64,000 nucleotides of DNA from an uncultured Blautia sp. (GCA_900543715.1 UQSX01000001.1:1-64000); one strand, 5' to 3'. Counted from the stretch's first letter, positions 36,576-46,257 are shown. The notes: generated by a model not told the origin, from the sequence alone. Numbers and translations are program-made.

Positions 36576-37721
36576 GTGTCAGAGATTACATTAAGAAATG
36601 TATGTAAAGAGTATGACAAAGGGCACTTTGCAGTGAAAGACTTTAACCTGGATATCCAGGACAAGGAATTCATCATCTTTGTTGGCCCCTCCGGCTGCGG
36701 CAAGTCCACCACACTGCGCATGATCGCAGGACTGGAGGATATCAGCGACGGAGAACTGTGGATCGATGGAGACCTTTGCAACTATTTTGAACCAAAGGAC
36801 AGGGGGCTGTCTATGGTATTTCAGAACTATGCGCTGTATCCCAACATGACCGTGTATGGGAACCTGGCCTATGCTCTGAAAATCCGGAAGGTTCCCAAAA
36901 AGGAAATTGACGAGAGAGTACATAAAGTGGCCAAGACCCTGGAGATCGAACATCTTCTGGACAGAAAACCGGCTGCCCTTTCCGGCGGTCAGAAACAGAG
37001 AGTGGCTATCGGAAGTGCTATTATCCGAAAACCAAAGGCCTTCCTTATGGATGAGCCGCTGTCCAACCTGGATGCCAAACTGAGAGCCCAGATGCGTGTG
37101 GAACTGGCAAAGCTTCATGAAGAGCTGGAAACAACGATTATATATGTAACCCATGACCAGACCGAGGCCATGACCCTGGGAACCAGGATCGTGGTTATGA
37201 AAGATGGTGTGGTGCAGCAGGTAGAAGCGCCTATCCAGCTTTACAACAACCCGGCAAACCTTTTTGTGGCAGGTTTTATCGGCTCTCCTTCCATGAACTT
37301 CTTTGACGCCTATGTAGGAGAGGAAGAGGGAAAAGTTGTGGTCTATCTGGGCGGCAGCGAGCTTGGAAAGAAAGTCTTCTTAAGAGGCGAAAAAGCGGAA
37401 GTCGCAAGACAGAGAGAGATGAACAAAAAGGTAGTCCTGGGAATCCGTCCGGAAGACGTCTATGATTACAAAGAGGCAAAGGAAAGAGGCATCCACATGG
37501 ACACCCAGGGGCTGGAAGAAACTGTCTCTGCCAGAGAAATGCTGGGAGCTGAGGTGATTCTTTACTTTGACGCCCAGGGCAAAACCCATGCGGTAAGGTT
37601 AAGTCCGGAGAATCAGACCCAGACCGGCGAGAAAGCGGACTTTTACTTTGACACGGACAGGATCCACATCTTTGATAAAGAGACAGAAGAAAACATTTAT
37701 TACAGAGAGGAGATTCGGTAA
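36576..37721 (+). CDS. ugpC: ABC importer ATPase (UgpC/MsmX-like)
   Basis: A 381-residue ATPase with Walker A GPSGCGKSTT, signature LSGGQKQRV, Walker B FLMDEPLSNLD and a C-terminal OB/TOBE regulatory domain. It powers the permeases encoded next. It starts at GTG after GGAAGGAG. Because such ATPases are often shared among carbohydrate importers, it may also serve the ATPase-less importer at 13120-18601. Confidence 0.93.
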   Translation: MSEITLRNVCKEYDKGHFAVKDFNLDIQDKEFIIFVGPSGCGKSTTLRMIAGLEDISDGELWIDGDLCNYFEPKDRGLSMVFQNYALYPNMTVYGNLAYALKIRKVPKKEIDERVHKVAKTLEIEHLLDRKPAALSGGQKQRVAIGSAIIRKPKAFLMDEPLSNLDAKLRAQMRVELAKLHEELETTIIYVTHDQTEAMTLGTRIVVMKDGVVQQVEAPIQLYNNPANLFVAGFIGSPSMNFFDAYVGEEEGKVVVYLGGSELGKKVFLRGEKAEVARQREMNKKVVLGIRPEDVYDYKEAKERGIHMDTQGLEETVSAREMLGAEVILYFDAQGKTHAVRLSPENQTQTGEKADFYFDTDRIHIFDKETEENIYYREEIR

Positions 37722-38590
37722 TGAACACAGGGAAAAAGAAAAAATTAAACTGGACCCCATACTGCTATCTGATCCCATGTATGCTGGTGTTCGCCATATT
37801 CCTGTTCTATCCCTTTTTCAAGACCATTTATCTCAGCCTTTTCCTGACAGACAGAATGGGACAGGCTAAGATTTTTGTGGGGATGCAGAACTATATAGAC
37901 CTTCTTACTTCTGAATCATTCAGACAAAGTTTACAGGTAACTCTGATCTTTGTTGTGATCGTAGTTATCGGGGGCATGCTCCTGGGCCTGATCGCAGCGG
38001 TTCTGTGCAACAAGGCTTTCCCGGGAATCCGGGCTTTCAGTACCGCATATGCCCTGCCGATGGCCATCGCATCTACTTCAGCAGCCATGATCTTCCAGAT
38101 CATGCTCCACCCCACAGTTGGTATCGTGAACAAACTTACCGGGCTGGACATTAACTGGCTGAACGATCCCGACACCGCCCTGATCTGCGTGGCGATCCTG
38201 ACCGCCTGGCTGAACAGCGGCATTAACTTCCTGTATTTCTCAGCAGGACTTGGCAACATTGACGAGACCATCTACGAGAGAGCTTCCGTAGACGGAGCCA
38301 GCAGTGTACAGCAGTTCTTCAGCCTGACTCTGCCGGGACTTTCTCCTATCATGTTCTATACACTGGTTGTAAATATTATCCAGGCATTTCAGTCCTTTGG
38401 ACAGATCAAGATCCTGACCGAAGGAGGCCCGGACGAGGCGACAAATGTTATCGTGTATTCCATTTACCGTGACGCTTTCTTTAACTACCGTTTCGGAAGT
38501 GCCGCAGCTCAGTCCGTGATCCTGTTTATTATTATCATGATCATTACACTGATTATGTTCAGACTTGAAAAGAAAGGAGTAAGCTACTAA
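37721..38590 (+). CDS. ugpA: ABC importer permease (UgpA-like)
   Basis: A 289-residue, six-helix permease with EAA loop ERASVDGASSVQQFFSLTLP. Its ATG overlaps the ATPase stop (TAATG). It is followed by an overlapping partner permease, so the three are translationally coupled. Confidence 0.9.
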   Translation: MNTGKKKKLNWTPYCYLIPCMLVFAIFLFYPFFKTIYLSLFLTDRMGQAKIFVGMQNYIDLLTSESFRQSLQVTLIFVVIVVIGGMLLGLIAAVLCNKAFPGIRAFSTAYALPMAIASTSAAMIFQIMLHPTVGIVNKLTGLDINWLNDPDTALICVAILTAWLNSGINFLYFSAGLGNIDETIYERASVDGASSVQQFFSLTLPGLSPIMFYTLVVNIIQAFQSFGQIKILTEGGPDEATNVIVYSIYRDAFFNYRFGSAAAQSVILFIIIMIITLIMFRLEKKGVSY

Positions 38591-39510
38591 TGAGTCAGTC
38601 TAGTAATGCAGCTATCATCAGCGGCCAGAAAACTATCAGCAGAGAGCAGCTTCTGGCTTTAAAAAAGGAAATGAATGCCAAGGCACTGACTAAGAGAAGA
38701 ATCCGTACAGGGGGCCTTCTGGCAGGAAACATTATATTTGCACTTTTGATCCTGCTTCCTCTGCTTTATGCAGTCAGCATTGCATTTATGCCTTCAGGAG
38801 AACTGTTTACCACTGAGCTGAATCTTCTTCCGAAGCATCCTACTTTGCAGAACTTTCAAGATGCATTTGTAAATGTACCTTTGCTGAGATTTATTGTTAA
38901 CTCCTTTGTTATGGCAGGTTCCATTACTATCGGGCAGATCATTACCTGTTCTCTTGCAGCTTTTGCCTTCTCCTTTTTGGAGTTTAAGGGAAGGAATGTA
39001 CTGTTTATGATCGTTTTGGCGACTATGATGGTTCCCGGGGAAGCAACAATAGTATCAAACTATCTGACTGTAGGTAATCTGGGAATGCTGGATACCTATC
39101 CTGTATTGATCGTGCCTTACCTGACATCAGCAATGGGAATTTTCCTGTTCCGTCAGTTTTATATGTCTTTCCCGATTTCGCTGTATGAATCAGCAAAACT
39201 GGACGGATGCAGCAATCTGAAATTTATTGTGCGTATCCTGATCCCGCTGACAAAATCTGCTATCGGAGCTATGGCTGTATACACCTTCATCAATGCATGG
39301 AATATGTATATGTGGCCTTTGCTGGTAACCGGTTCTAATGAGATGAGAACAGTGCAGATCGGTATCAGTATGCTGAACAGTGTGGATTCTCAGTCACTGA
39401 CTATGATGGTGGCAGGTGTGGTAATTGTTATTATTCCCTCAATTTCTATCTTTATTGTGGGACAGAAACAGCTGATCCGGGGTATGTTCTCCGGTGCGGT
39501 AAAAGGTTAA
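38590..39510 (+). CDS. ugpE: ABC importer permease (UgpE-like)
   Basis: A 306-residue permease with a longer cytoplasmic N-terminus (about 45 residues) and EAA loop ESAKLDGCSNLKFIVRILIP. The start overlaps the previous stop. It forms the channel with the UgpA-like protein. Confidence 0.9.
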   Translation: MSQSSNAAIISGQKTISREQLLALKKEMNAKALTKRRIRTGGLLAGNIIFALLILLPLLYAVSIAFMPSGELFTTELNLLPKHPTLQNFQDAFVNVPLLRFIVNSFVMAGSITIGQIITCSLAAFAFSFLEFKGRNVLFMIVLATMMVPGEATIVSNYLTVGNLGMLDTYPVLIVPYLTSAMGIFLFRQFYMSFPISLYESAKLDGCSNLKFIVRILIPLTKSAIGAMAVYTFINAWNMYMWPLLVTGSNEMRTVQIGISMLNSVDSQSLTMMVAGVVIVIIPSISIFIVGQKQLIRGMFSGAVKG

Positions 39511-39530
39511 TTGAAAAAAGGAGAGTAAGA

Positions 39531-40937
39531 ATGAAGAAAAAAATCGTATCTTTATTATTGACAGGCGTTATGGCAGCAGGCGCACTGGCTGGCTGCGGCG
39601 GACAGAGCATTGCTGATCAGCAGGCGGCAGGTGATACCACTGCAGATTCTGCAGAGGGCGAAGCCGCTGAAGAAACAGTGACAATGGCGGCAGCCGATGA
39701 GGTAGACGGTACAGAGATCACCTTCTGGCATTCTATGGGCGGTGTAAACGGCCAGGCTATTGATGAACTGGTAAATCGGTTCAACGAAGAGAACGAACTG
39801 GGCATCACTGTTGTATCTGAGTATCAGGGTGAATATGATGACGCCCTGAATAAACTGAGAAGCGCCCAGATCGGAAACATGGGAGCTGACCTGGTACAGG
39901 TATATGAGATCGGTACAAGATTCATGATCGATTCCGGCTGGATTATCCCTATGCAGCAGATGATCGATGAGGATGGATATGATATTTCCCAGATCGAGCC
40001 GAACCTGGCAGCTTACTATACTATTGACGATCAGCTTTATTCCATGCCTTTTAATTCCTCTACTCCTCTTATGTATTATAATGTAGATATGTTTGAACAG
40101 GCAGGGATCACAGAGATTCCTACCAGCCTGGAAGGAATTCTGGAGATCGGTGATCAGCTGCTGAATGAAGGCGGTGCCGGAGAAGTTATGTCGCTGTCTA
40201 CCTATGGATGGTTCTTTGAACAGTTCCTGGGAAAACAGGGCCTTGATTATGCAAACAATGGAAACGGAAGAGAAGAGGCTGCTACAGCAGTTGCTTTTGA
40301 TGAGAACGGCGGGGCTGCAAATATCCTGAACGCATGGAAAGATCTTTCTGACGCAGGATATGCGCCTATCGTTGGTAAAGATGGAGATTCAGGTCTTGCA
40401 GATTTCTCCGCAGGAAAATCTGCCATTACTCTGGCATCTACAGCTTCTCTGAAACAGATCCTTCAGGATGTAAACGGAAAATTTGAAGTAGGTACCGCTT
40501 ACTTCCCATCTATTACAGATGAAGACCAGGGCGGCGTATCTATCGGCGGCGCTTCTCTGTGGGCACTGAACAACAACGATCCTAAGAAATTAAGAGCTAC
40601 CTGGGAGTTTGTGAAATTTATGATCTCTCCGGAGTCTCAGGCTTACTGGAATGCACAGACCGGATATTTCCCTGTAACTGTTGCAGCTCAGGAAGAGCAG
40701 GTATTCAAAGATAACATCGCTCAGTATCCTCAGTTCCAGACAGCTATCGATCAGCTCCATGATTCTTCACCGGAGTATGTGGGAGCACTGTTAAGTGTCT
40801 TCTCTGAGGCAAGAGATACTGTAGAATCTGAGATTGAGAGTATGTTAAACGGCGAGGTGGATGTAGATGAAGCTGTATCCAATATGGCCGATACCATTAA
40901 CAAGTCCATTGAGGAATACAATCTGGTAAATGGCTGA
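39531..40937 (+). CDS. ugpB: Glycerol-3-phosphate-type binding lipoprotein (UgpB-like)
   Basis: A 468-residue lipoprotein with lipobox LAGC (Cys22), then an Asp/Glu/Ala-rich linker and the family 1 solute-binding fold (TFWHSMGG, MPFNSSTPLMYYN). It fits UgpB of glycerol-3-phosphate or glycerophosphodiester importers, supported by the phosphodiesterase gene downstream. The ligand is inferred from context. Confidence 0.85.
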   Translation: MKKKIVSLLLTGVMAAGALAGCGGQSIADQQAAGDTTADSAEGEAAEETVTMAAADEVDGTEITFWHSMGGVNGQAIDELVNRFNEENELGITVVSEYQGEYDDALNKLRSAQIGNMGADLVQVYEIGTRFMIDSGWIIPMQQMIDEDGYDISQIEPNLAAYYTIDDQLYSMPFNSSTPLMYYNVDMFEQAGITEIPTSLEGILEIGDQLLNEGGAGEVMSLSTYGWFFEQFLGKQGLDYANNGNGREEAATAVAFDENGGAANILNAWKDLSDAGYAPIVGKDGDSGLADFSAGKSAITLASTASLKQILQDVNGKFEVGTAYFPSITDEDQGGVSIGGASLWALNNNDPKKLRATWEFVKFMISPESQAYWNAQTGYFPVTVAAQEEQVFKDNIAQYPQFQTAIDQLHDSSPEYVGALLSVFSEARDTVESEIESMLNGEVDVDEAVSNMADTINKSIEEYNLVNG

Positions 40938-40991
40938 GACAGAGAAGCCGCTGGGCAGTGACGGGGGATCTTTATAAAGAATTTCCCAACC

Positions 40992-41019
40992 TTGCACATT
41001 GGAAACATCATGTTATAAT
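40992..41019 (+). promoter_or_regulatory. Strong internal promoter before the GDPD gene
   Basis: TTGCAC (40992-40997), 16 bases, a perfect TATAAT (41014-41019). The start would be near 41026. Confidence 0.6.
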
Positions 41020-41039
41020 AGCCGTAGACAGGTAAATGA

Positions 41040-41068
41040 GGGCCGCCCCTTTACGGGCGGTCTTCTTT
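41040..41068 (+). terminator. Terminator/attenuator hairpin before the GDPD gene
   Basis: GGCCGCCC (41041-41048) pairs with GGGCGGTC (41055-41062, one G-T pair), followed by a T-rich run. It ends the ugp importer transcript, and lies only about 15 bases after the predicted start of the internal promoter, so it could attenuate the downstream genes. Confidence 0.65.
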
Positions 41069-41129
41069 GTACCTCAGACTTGGAAGGATAAGCAGTCAGA
41101 CAAAATATCGGAAAGAAGGAAAAGAAATT

Positions 41130-41870
41130 ATGACAAAAGTATTTGCACACAGAGGCGCCAGCGGATATGCGCCGGAAAATACGCTTCAGGCTTTTCATCT
41201 GGCCCAGGAGCAGGGAGCAGACGGGATCGAACTGGATGTACAGCTTACAAAAGACGGGGAAGTGGTGGTGATCCACGATGAGACCATTGACCGGACCAGC
41301 ACGGGCAAAGGCTATGTAAGAGACTATACCCTGGAAGAGCTGAAAAAATTTTCTTTCCATAATCATATGGAAAAATATAAAGGGGTAAAGATCCCTACTT
41401 TAAGGGAAGTGCTGGAACTGGTAAAGCCGGGAAAGATGGAAGTGAATATTGAGCTGAAGACCGGGATCTTCTGGTATCCGGATATTGAAGAAAAGACTAT
41501 GAAGATCGTAAAGGAAGCAGGCATGGAAGACCGGGTGATCTATTCTTCTTTTAACCACTACAGCGTGCAGAAGGTACGGAGCCTGGACGAGAAAGCGGAA
41601 ACCGCTTATTTATACAGCGATGTGATGCTGGATGTGGAAAAGTATGCCCAGAATACAGGGGTATGTGGATTGCACCCGGCAGTTTTTCATCTGTATATGG
41701 CGGATTTTCTGGAAAAATATAAGGCAAGCGGCCTGAAAGTCCGGGTATGGACGGTAAACCGGGAAAAGGATATGAAAAAATTCATAGAGGAAGATCTGGA
41801 AGCCGTGATCACCAATTATCCGGATACTGCCCTTACTGTGAGAAGGCAGGTGGAAAATGCTGCAGGATAA
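41130..41870 (+). CDS. ugpQ: Glycerophosphodiester phosphodiesterase (UgpQ-like)
   Basis: A 246-residue cytosolic enzyme that splits glycerophosphodiesters into glycerol-3-phosphate and an alcohol. It has AHRGASGYAPENT, ELDVQLTKDG and IHDETIDRT with catalytic His and metal acids. The ATG at 41130 follows AAGGA. It lies directly after the ugp importer, so the imported diester is its likely substrate. Confidence 0.93.
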   Translation: MTKVFAHRGASGYAPENTLQAFHLAQEQGADGIELDVQLTKDGEVVVIHDETIDRTSTGKGYVRDYTLEELKKFSFHNHMEKYKGVKIPTLREVLELVKPGKMEVNIELKTGIFWYPDIEEKTMKIVKEAGMEDRVIYSSFNHYSVQKVRSLDEKAETAYLYSDVMLDVEKYAQNTGVCGLHPAVFHLYMADFLEKYKASGLKVRVWTVNREKDMKKFIEEDLEAVITNYPDTALTVRRQVENAAG

Positions 41871-42666
41871 TGGATTTATAAAAGATAAGCGCCTCTTCCT
41901 CCTGGATATTGACGGCACGGTGTGCATTGGACAGCGGCTGATCGACGGCACCAGAGAATTTTTGAAGGCAGTGAAGAACAGCGGCGGACAGTTTGTCTTT
42001 ATTACCAATAATTCTACAAGAAGTATAGAAGATTATATCCTGTCTTTCCAGAAACTGGGAGTTATGACGGACTATACCAATTTTGTCACTGCCTCTTTTG
42101 CCACGGTCCAGTATCTGAAAAAGCACTATGACGGGAAGCTGATCTATGTGATGGGAACCAAATCTTTGATCCGGGAGTTGAAAAAGAATAAGATCCGTGT
42201 AACAACAGACTGCATGGATGAGGATATTGCCTGTGTCCTGGTTTCCTATGACAACCAGCTGACCTATGAAAAGATCCAGGATACCTGCCAGGTCCTGAGC
42301 ACTCGCAAGGTGGATTACCTGGCTACCAATCTGGACTATGTGTGCCCTATCGAATTCGGTTATGTGCCGGACTGCGGGGCCATCTGCCAGATGCTGGAAC
42401 ATGCGGTGAAGAGAAAACCGATCTATCTTGGAAAACCGGGCACTGCCATGGTAGATTATGCCCTGAAGCTGAACCATTTTTCCAGAGAGGAAACCCTGGT
42501 AGTGGGAGACCGGCTTTACACAGATATCCTCTGCGGCCATAACGCCGGTGTGGAAACCGCTCTGGTCCTTACGGGAGAGGCTACAAGAGAGGAAGGGGAA
42601 GCCTGCGAATACGGGCCGGATTATATATTCCGTTCCATTGAAGAACTGTATAAAGCGTGGCTGTAA
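41857..42666 (+). CDS. HAD IIA phosphatase (NagD/PGP-like)
   Basis: A 269-residue haloacid-dehalogenase phosphatase. The nucleophile motif is LLDIDGTV, then TNNSTRS and VGDRLYTDI. It overlaps the phosphodiesterase gene by 14 bp, so the two are coupled; it may dephosphorylate glycerol-3-phosphate or a related product. Confidence 0.88.
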   Translation: MLQDNGFIKDKRLFLLDIDGTVCIGQRLIDGTREFLKAVKNSGGQFVFITNNSTRSIEDYILSFQKLGVMTDYTNFVTASFATVQYLKKHYDGKLIYVMGTKSLIRELKKNKIRVTTDCMDEDIACVLVSYDNQLTYEKIQDTCQVLSTRKVDYLATNLDYVCPIEFGYVPDCGAICQMLEHAVKRKPIYLGKPGTAMVDYALKLNHFSREETLVVGDRLYTDILCGHNAGVETALVLTGEATREEGEACEYGPDYIFRSIEELYKAWL

Positions 42667-42710
42667 TGCGACATCCCCGTTTTTTTTCACTGTTTCGAGA
42701 AAGAATTCAA

Positions 42711-42739
42711 TTGAAGCCTTGCTGCTGGGATAGTATAAT
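42711..42739 (+). promoter_or_regulatory. Putative promoter of the AGE-family gene
   Basis: TTGAAG (42711-42716), 17 bases, perfect TATAAT (42734-42739). Confidence 0.6.
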
Positions 42740-42856
42740 AAAAGAACATCAGGATATCAGGGCGAAAAAGCTGGAAAGCCGCCCCAGGATCACCTGCAAA
42801 AGCAGATACGGCTCTGGGACCCGTCAAAATATGAAGAAAGCAGCGAGGTAGTGAAA

Positions 42857-44101
42857 ATGAGCGAGATATTGAAAAAATATCAGATTGACACAGAAGAAAA
42901 CAGAAAATTTCAGGAGGAGATCCGGGAGAACCTTCTGAAATTCGGACACAGATTTCCGTCTCCCAAGGGCAGTTCCTATTATCTGGGAGATGACGGAACC
43001 CCTTGGAAGGAAAGAAACCGTGAGACCTGGATCACTTCCAGGATGACCCACGTATACAGTATCGGCACCTTTCTGGGACACCCGGGCAGCGAGGAACTGG
43101 CGGACGCGGGGCTGAAAGGTCTTCGTGGAGAACTTCACGATACCGAAAACGGAGGATGGTATGCGGGCCTTACGGCAGAGGATCAGATCCTTCCAAATAA
43201 ACAGTGCTACGCCCATGCCTTTGTGATCCTGGCAGCTACATCGGCACTGCTGGCAGGAAGGCCGGGAGCAGAGGAACTTTTAGAGGATGCCCTGAAGCTT
43301 TATGATCTTCGGTTCTGGAATGAGGAAGAAGGACTTTCCTGTGATACCTGGAATACAGAATTCACGGTATTGGATGACTATCGGGGACTGAACGCCAATA
43401 TGCATACAGTAGAGGCTTTTCTGGCGGTAGCTGATGCTGCCGGAAAGGAAGAATACAGAGTAAGAGCGGGCAGGATCATTGACCATGTACTGGGATGGGC
43501 TTCAGATAACCAGTGGAGGATTCCGGAGCATTTCACCAAAGACTGGACACCGGATCTGGAGTGCAATAAGGATCAGCCGGCAGATCAGTTTAAGCCATAC
43601 GGGGCTACTCCGGGACACGGTATTGAATGGGCAAGACTGATCACACAGTGGGCTCTGTCTACATATAAGGAAGACGCCCAGGGAGCTGCCAAGTACATAG
43701 AAGCAGCAGAAAATCTCTTTAACCGTGCAGTGAAAGACGCATGGAACGCAGATGGAGCTCCCGGTATTGTTTATACTACAGATTGGGAGGGCAAACCGGT
43801 AGTCCATGACCGTATGCACTGGACTCTGGCAGAGGCGATCAATACCTCCTCTGTGCTGTACCACGTTACAGGAAAAGCGGAGTACGGCCAGTATTACGCA
43901 GAGTTTATGAAGTATCTGGACGAGACGGTCATGGATCATGTCAATGGTTCCTGGTTCCATCAGCTGGACGAACACAACCAGGTGATCGGCACTGTATGGC
44001 CGGGAAAATCTGATCTGTACCATGCTTTCCAGTCCACCCTTATTCCTTTTTATTCTCCGGCCTTATCCATAGCTGCAGCAGTGAAAAAAGGAGAAAAATA
44101 A
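42857..44101 (+). CDS. AGE-family sugar isomerase/epimerase (YihS-like)
   Basis: A 414-residue (alpha/alpha)6-barrel protein of the N-acylglucosamine-2-epimerase superfamily. The pattern RMTHVYSIG, NMHTVEAFLA and PGHGIEWARL fits the YihS/mannose-isomerase branch that interconverts aldoses and ketoses (mannose/fructose or sulfoquinovose types). Conserved His residues in these blocks are the catalytic candidates. The ATG at 42857 is preferred over a GTG six bases upstream because of GAGG spacing. It has its own promoter. Confidence 0.87.
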   Translation: MSEILKKYQIDTEENRKFQEEIRENLLKFGHRFPSPKGSSYYLGDDGTPWKERNRETWITSRMTHVYSIGTFLGHPGSEELADAGLKGLRGELHDTENGGWYAGLTAEDQILPNKQCYAHAFVILAATSALLAGRPGAEELLEDALKLYDLRFWNEEEGLSCDTWNTEFTVLDDYRGLNANMHTVEAFLAVADAAGKEEYRVRAGRIIDHVLGWASDNQWRIPEHFTKDWTPDLECNKDQPADQFKPYGATPGHGIEWARLITQWALSTYKEDAQGAAKYIEAAENLFNRAVKDAWNADGAPGIVYTTDWEGKPVVHDRMHWTLAEAINTSSVLYHVTGKAEYGQYYAEFMKYLDETVMDHVNGSWFHQLDEHNQVIGTVWPGKSDLYHAFQSTLIPFYSPALSIAAAVKKGEK

Positions 44102-44107
44102 GAAATC

Positions 44108-44136
44108 TTGACTTTTCGGCAGATCAGAGAGATAAT
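44108..44136 (+). promoter_or_regulatory. Putative promoter before the MATE remnant
   Basis: TTGACT (44108-44113), 17 bases, GATAAT (44131-44136). The promoter seems intact although the gene is broken. Confidence 0.5.
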
Positions 44137-44171
44137 TTCAGGCAGACTATGATTAGAAAAGAGGAAAGATT

Positions 44172-45079
44172 TTGAAAACAACAGACAGCCGGATTATGGG
44201 AACTGAAAAGATCCCAAGCCTGATGATCCGGATGGCAATACCTTCCATTATTGCCCAGGTCATCAATATTTTATATAACATTGTAGACCGCATCTACATA
44301 GGCCATATTTCAGGAGTGGGGGCCGCTGCCCTTACGGGAGTAGGGCTTACCTTCCCGATCATTACTCTGATCTCCGCTTTTTCCGCCTTTGTGGGCTCGG
44401 GGGGAGCTCCTCTGGCATCCATCTACCTGATCGGAACAGTATTTGTAGAAATCGCCCTGGGTCTGAACCCCTTTATTATTTCCCAGGGCAGATCCACTAC
44501 AGCTATGATGTCCATTGTCATTGGAGCTGTGATCAATATTGTGCTGGATCCAATCTTTATCTTCGTATTCCATATGGGCGTAAAGGGAGCGGCTATACCC
44601 AGGGAGTGCAGCCCATTGTAAGCTATAACTTCGGAGCGGGAAAATTTGACCGGGTGCGGACTACCTACCGGTATATGATCTTCGGAAGTTTTTTGATCTC
44701 CTTTGTGACAGCAGCTTCAGCCATGCTCTTTCCGGAATTTTACGCTATGCTGTTTACCAATGAGAAGGAACTGATTTCCCTGACCGGAAAGGTTATGCCG
44801 GTATTTATGGCAGGAATGCTTATCTTTGGTCTTCAGAATGGTATCCAGCCCACGTTCCTGGGCCTGGGACAGGCAAAAATATCCCTGTTTATCGCTCTTC
44901 TGCGAAAGGTGATCCTGCTGGTGCCTTTGGCTCTGATCTTTCCCAATTTCTTCGGGGTTATGGGCGTTTACTATGCGGAGCCGGTGGCGGATATTATTTC
45001 GGCAGTGACCGCAAGCATTCTGTTCCTATGCAATATCAGGAAAATACTGACTATGGAAAACCTGAAAAAGATAAAATAG
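44172..45079 (+). pseudogene. MATE transporter pseudogene, two internal deletions
   Basis: A TTG start after GAGGAAAG gives the N-terminal MATE part (LMIRMAIPSIIAQVINILYN). At GGAPLAS the reading jumps straight to IYLIGTVFVEIALGLN, so about 60 residues are missing in frame. A second deletion with frame change follows VKGAA; the C-terminal half resumes in another frame at TQGVQPIVSYNFGAG and ends at 45079. The remaining 300 or so codons compare with about 450 in the family. Confidence 0.82.
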
Positions 45080-45304
45080 AAGGGAAATGACCAAACATTA
45101 TTTGACGGCAGCCATTGGCTCCGCCTGTCAGCCAGGGCTCTGGAGGATGACAGATATGAAGCAAGAAAGCATATGCTGGACGCCTACCCGTCTCTCCAGA
45201 AAATGTATCAGCCTGATGATGGCAATACACAGGTTTTTGCCCTGGAAGACTGTACGGCTGTTTTTTCCTCTTTCACAGAGGAGCCCAGGACTCTAAAATT
45301 CTGA
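45080..45304 (+). pseudogene. C-terminal fragment of PPOX-like flavin protein
   Basis: It reads in frame straight after the MATE stop: LFDGSHWLRLSARALEDD, then RKHMLDAYPSLQKMYQPDDGNTQVF and a C-terminal EEPRTLKF. This is the C-terminal half of a small pyridoxamine-5'-phosphate-oxidase-like (flavin-binding) protein of about 140 residues; the N-terminal half is absent. It has no start codon of its own and overlaps the convergent NAT gene end. Confidence 0.72.
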
Positions 45305-46104
45305 GCAAGAAGATCCCGGTCATAATTCAAACCGAAAATATTGCGGATCATATCCGGTATGTCCTCTGGGGCGTACCGGATTTCTTTTCGCTCCTTGCCA
45401 GTGCGCCAGATCAGAGTATTGTCACGGAAATTTTTGTAGCCCTCAGGAGTCCGGAGATTGATTACCAGATGATTGGAAAAGAGATTGTCCGGCCTTGCCA
45501 GAAGAGCGTCCATAAGGGGCGTGAAATCCTCTGATAAAAAGGGAACCCTGGCGAAGATGATTACCGGGTTATCTGTACCCTCTGTTTCCCGGCGAAGAAG
45601 GAGCTTCCAGCCGTCGCCGGTATCGGTGACCCGGTAAGTCTCTCCTTTTTTGGTCTGGGGTTCAGGAGAAAGCTCCACGGCAAACGGGGCCATGGGACCT
45701 CCCAGTCCTACATCGCAAAGGTATTCCTTTCCGTTCAGGGAGACGATGGAGGCACGGTGGGTCAGAGCACGGAGAGAGGTAAATCCTGCCGCTACCCTGC
45801 ATACACAGGCGTAGGCTTTAAAACCCAGACTTTGCAGGAGCAAAAGAAAAAGTCCGTTCAGTTCAAAGCAGAAACCTCCATGACGCTCTTCTACGATCTT
45901 CCGGTACAGATCCTGGGAAGAGAGAGAAACCGGGCAGGCCAGAAGCCTGGTATCTATGTTTTCGAAAGGGACCTTGCACTGATGGGACCAGATCAGAGCG
46001 TCCAGGGTTTCCAAAGTAGGGAACACAGGATAGGAAAGGCCGATCCTTTCCAGATATTTTCTGGTCTGTTCTTCTGATAAACGGTCGTATTCTACGGTAT
46101 ACAT
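45208..46104 (-). CDS. Arylamine N-acetyltransferase
   Basis: A 298-residue cytosolic enzyme that transfers acetyl from acetyl-CoA to arylamines or hydrazines. The Cys-His-Asp triad is visible: Cys79 in HGGFCFELNG, His in THRASIVS, Asp in CDVGLGGP. A GGAGGA site precedes the ATG. Its last 30 or so residues are read from the strand opposite the PPOX fragment, so the natural C-terminus was probably replaced at a rearrangement. Activity may survive since the core is intact. Confidence 0.88.
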   Translation of the reverse strand: MYTVEYDRLSEEQTRKYLERIGLSYPVFPTLETLDALIWSHQCKVPFENIDTRLLACPVSLSSQDLYRKIVEERHGGFCFELNGLFLLLLQSLGFKAYACVCRVAAGFTSLRALTHRASIVSLNGKEYLCDVGLGGPMAPFAVELSPEPQTKKGETYRVTDTGDGWKLLLRRETEGTDNPVIIFARVPFLSEDFTPLMDALLARPDNLFSNHLVINLRTPEGYKNFRDNTLIWRTGKERKEIRYAPEDIPDMIRNIFGLNYDRDLLAQNFRVLGSSVKEEKTAVQSSRAKTCVLPSSG

Positions 46105-46214
46105 ATAGATTCCTCCTATGGAAAATACTGCCGCAGACTTATAGAACAGGCTGCGGCGCTGCTGCTTCTATTTTATAAGATACCGGCAGATCTTACAAGA
46201 TAAAACAAAAGAGA

Positions 46215-46257
46215 TTGACAGCAAAAAAGTTGCAGCATACAATAGTTGTATATACAA
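46215..46257 (+). promoter_or_regulatory. Promoter and MarR-type operator of the exporter operon
   Basis: TTGACA (46215-46220), exactly 17 bases, TACAAT (46238-46243): a near-consensus promoter. A perfect 12-bp palindrome TTGTATATACAA (46246-46257) covers the start site, and ATACAA-TAG-TTGTAT (46237-46251) overlaps the -10. This suits repression by the MarR protein encoded at the operon's end. Confidence 0.72.
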
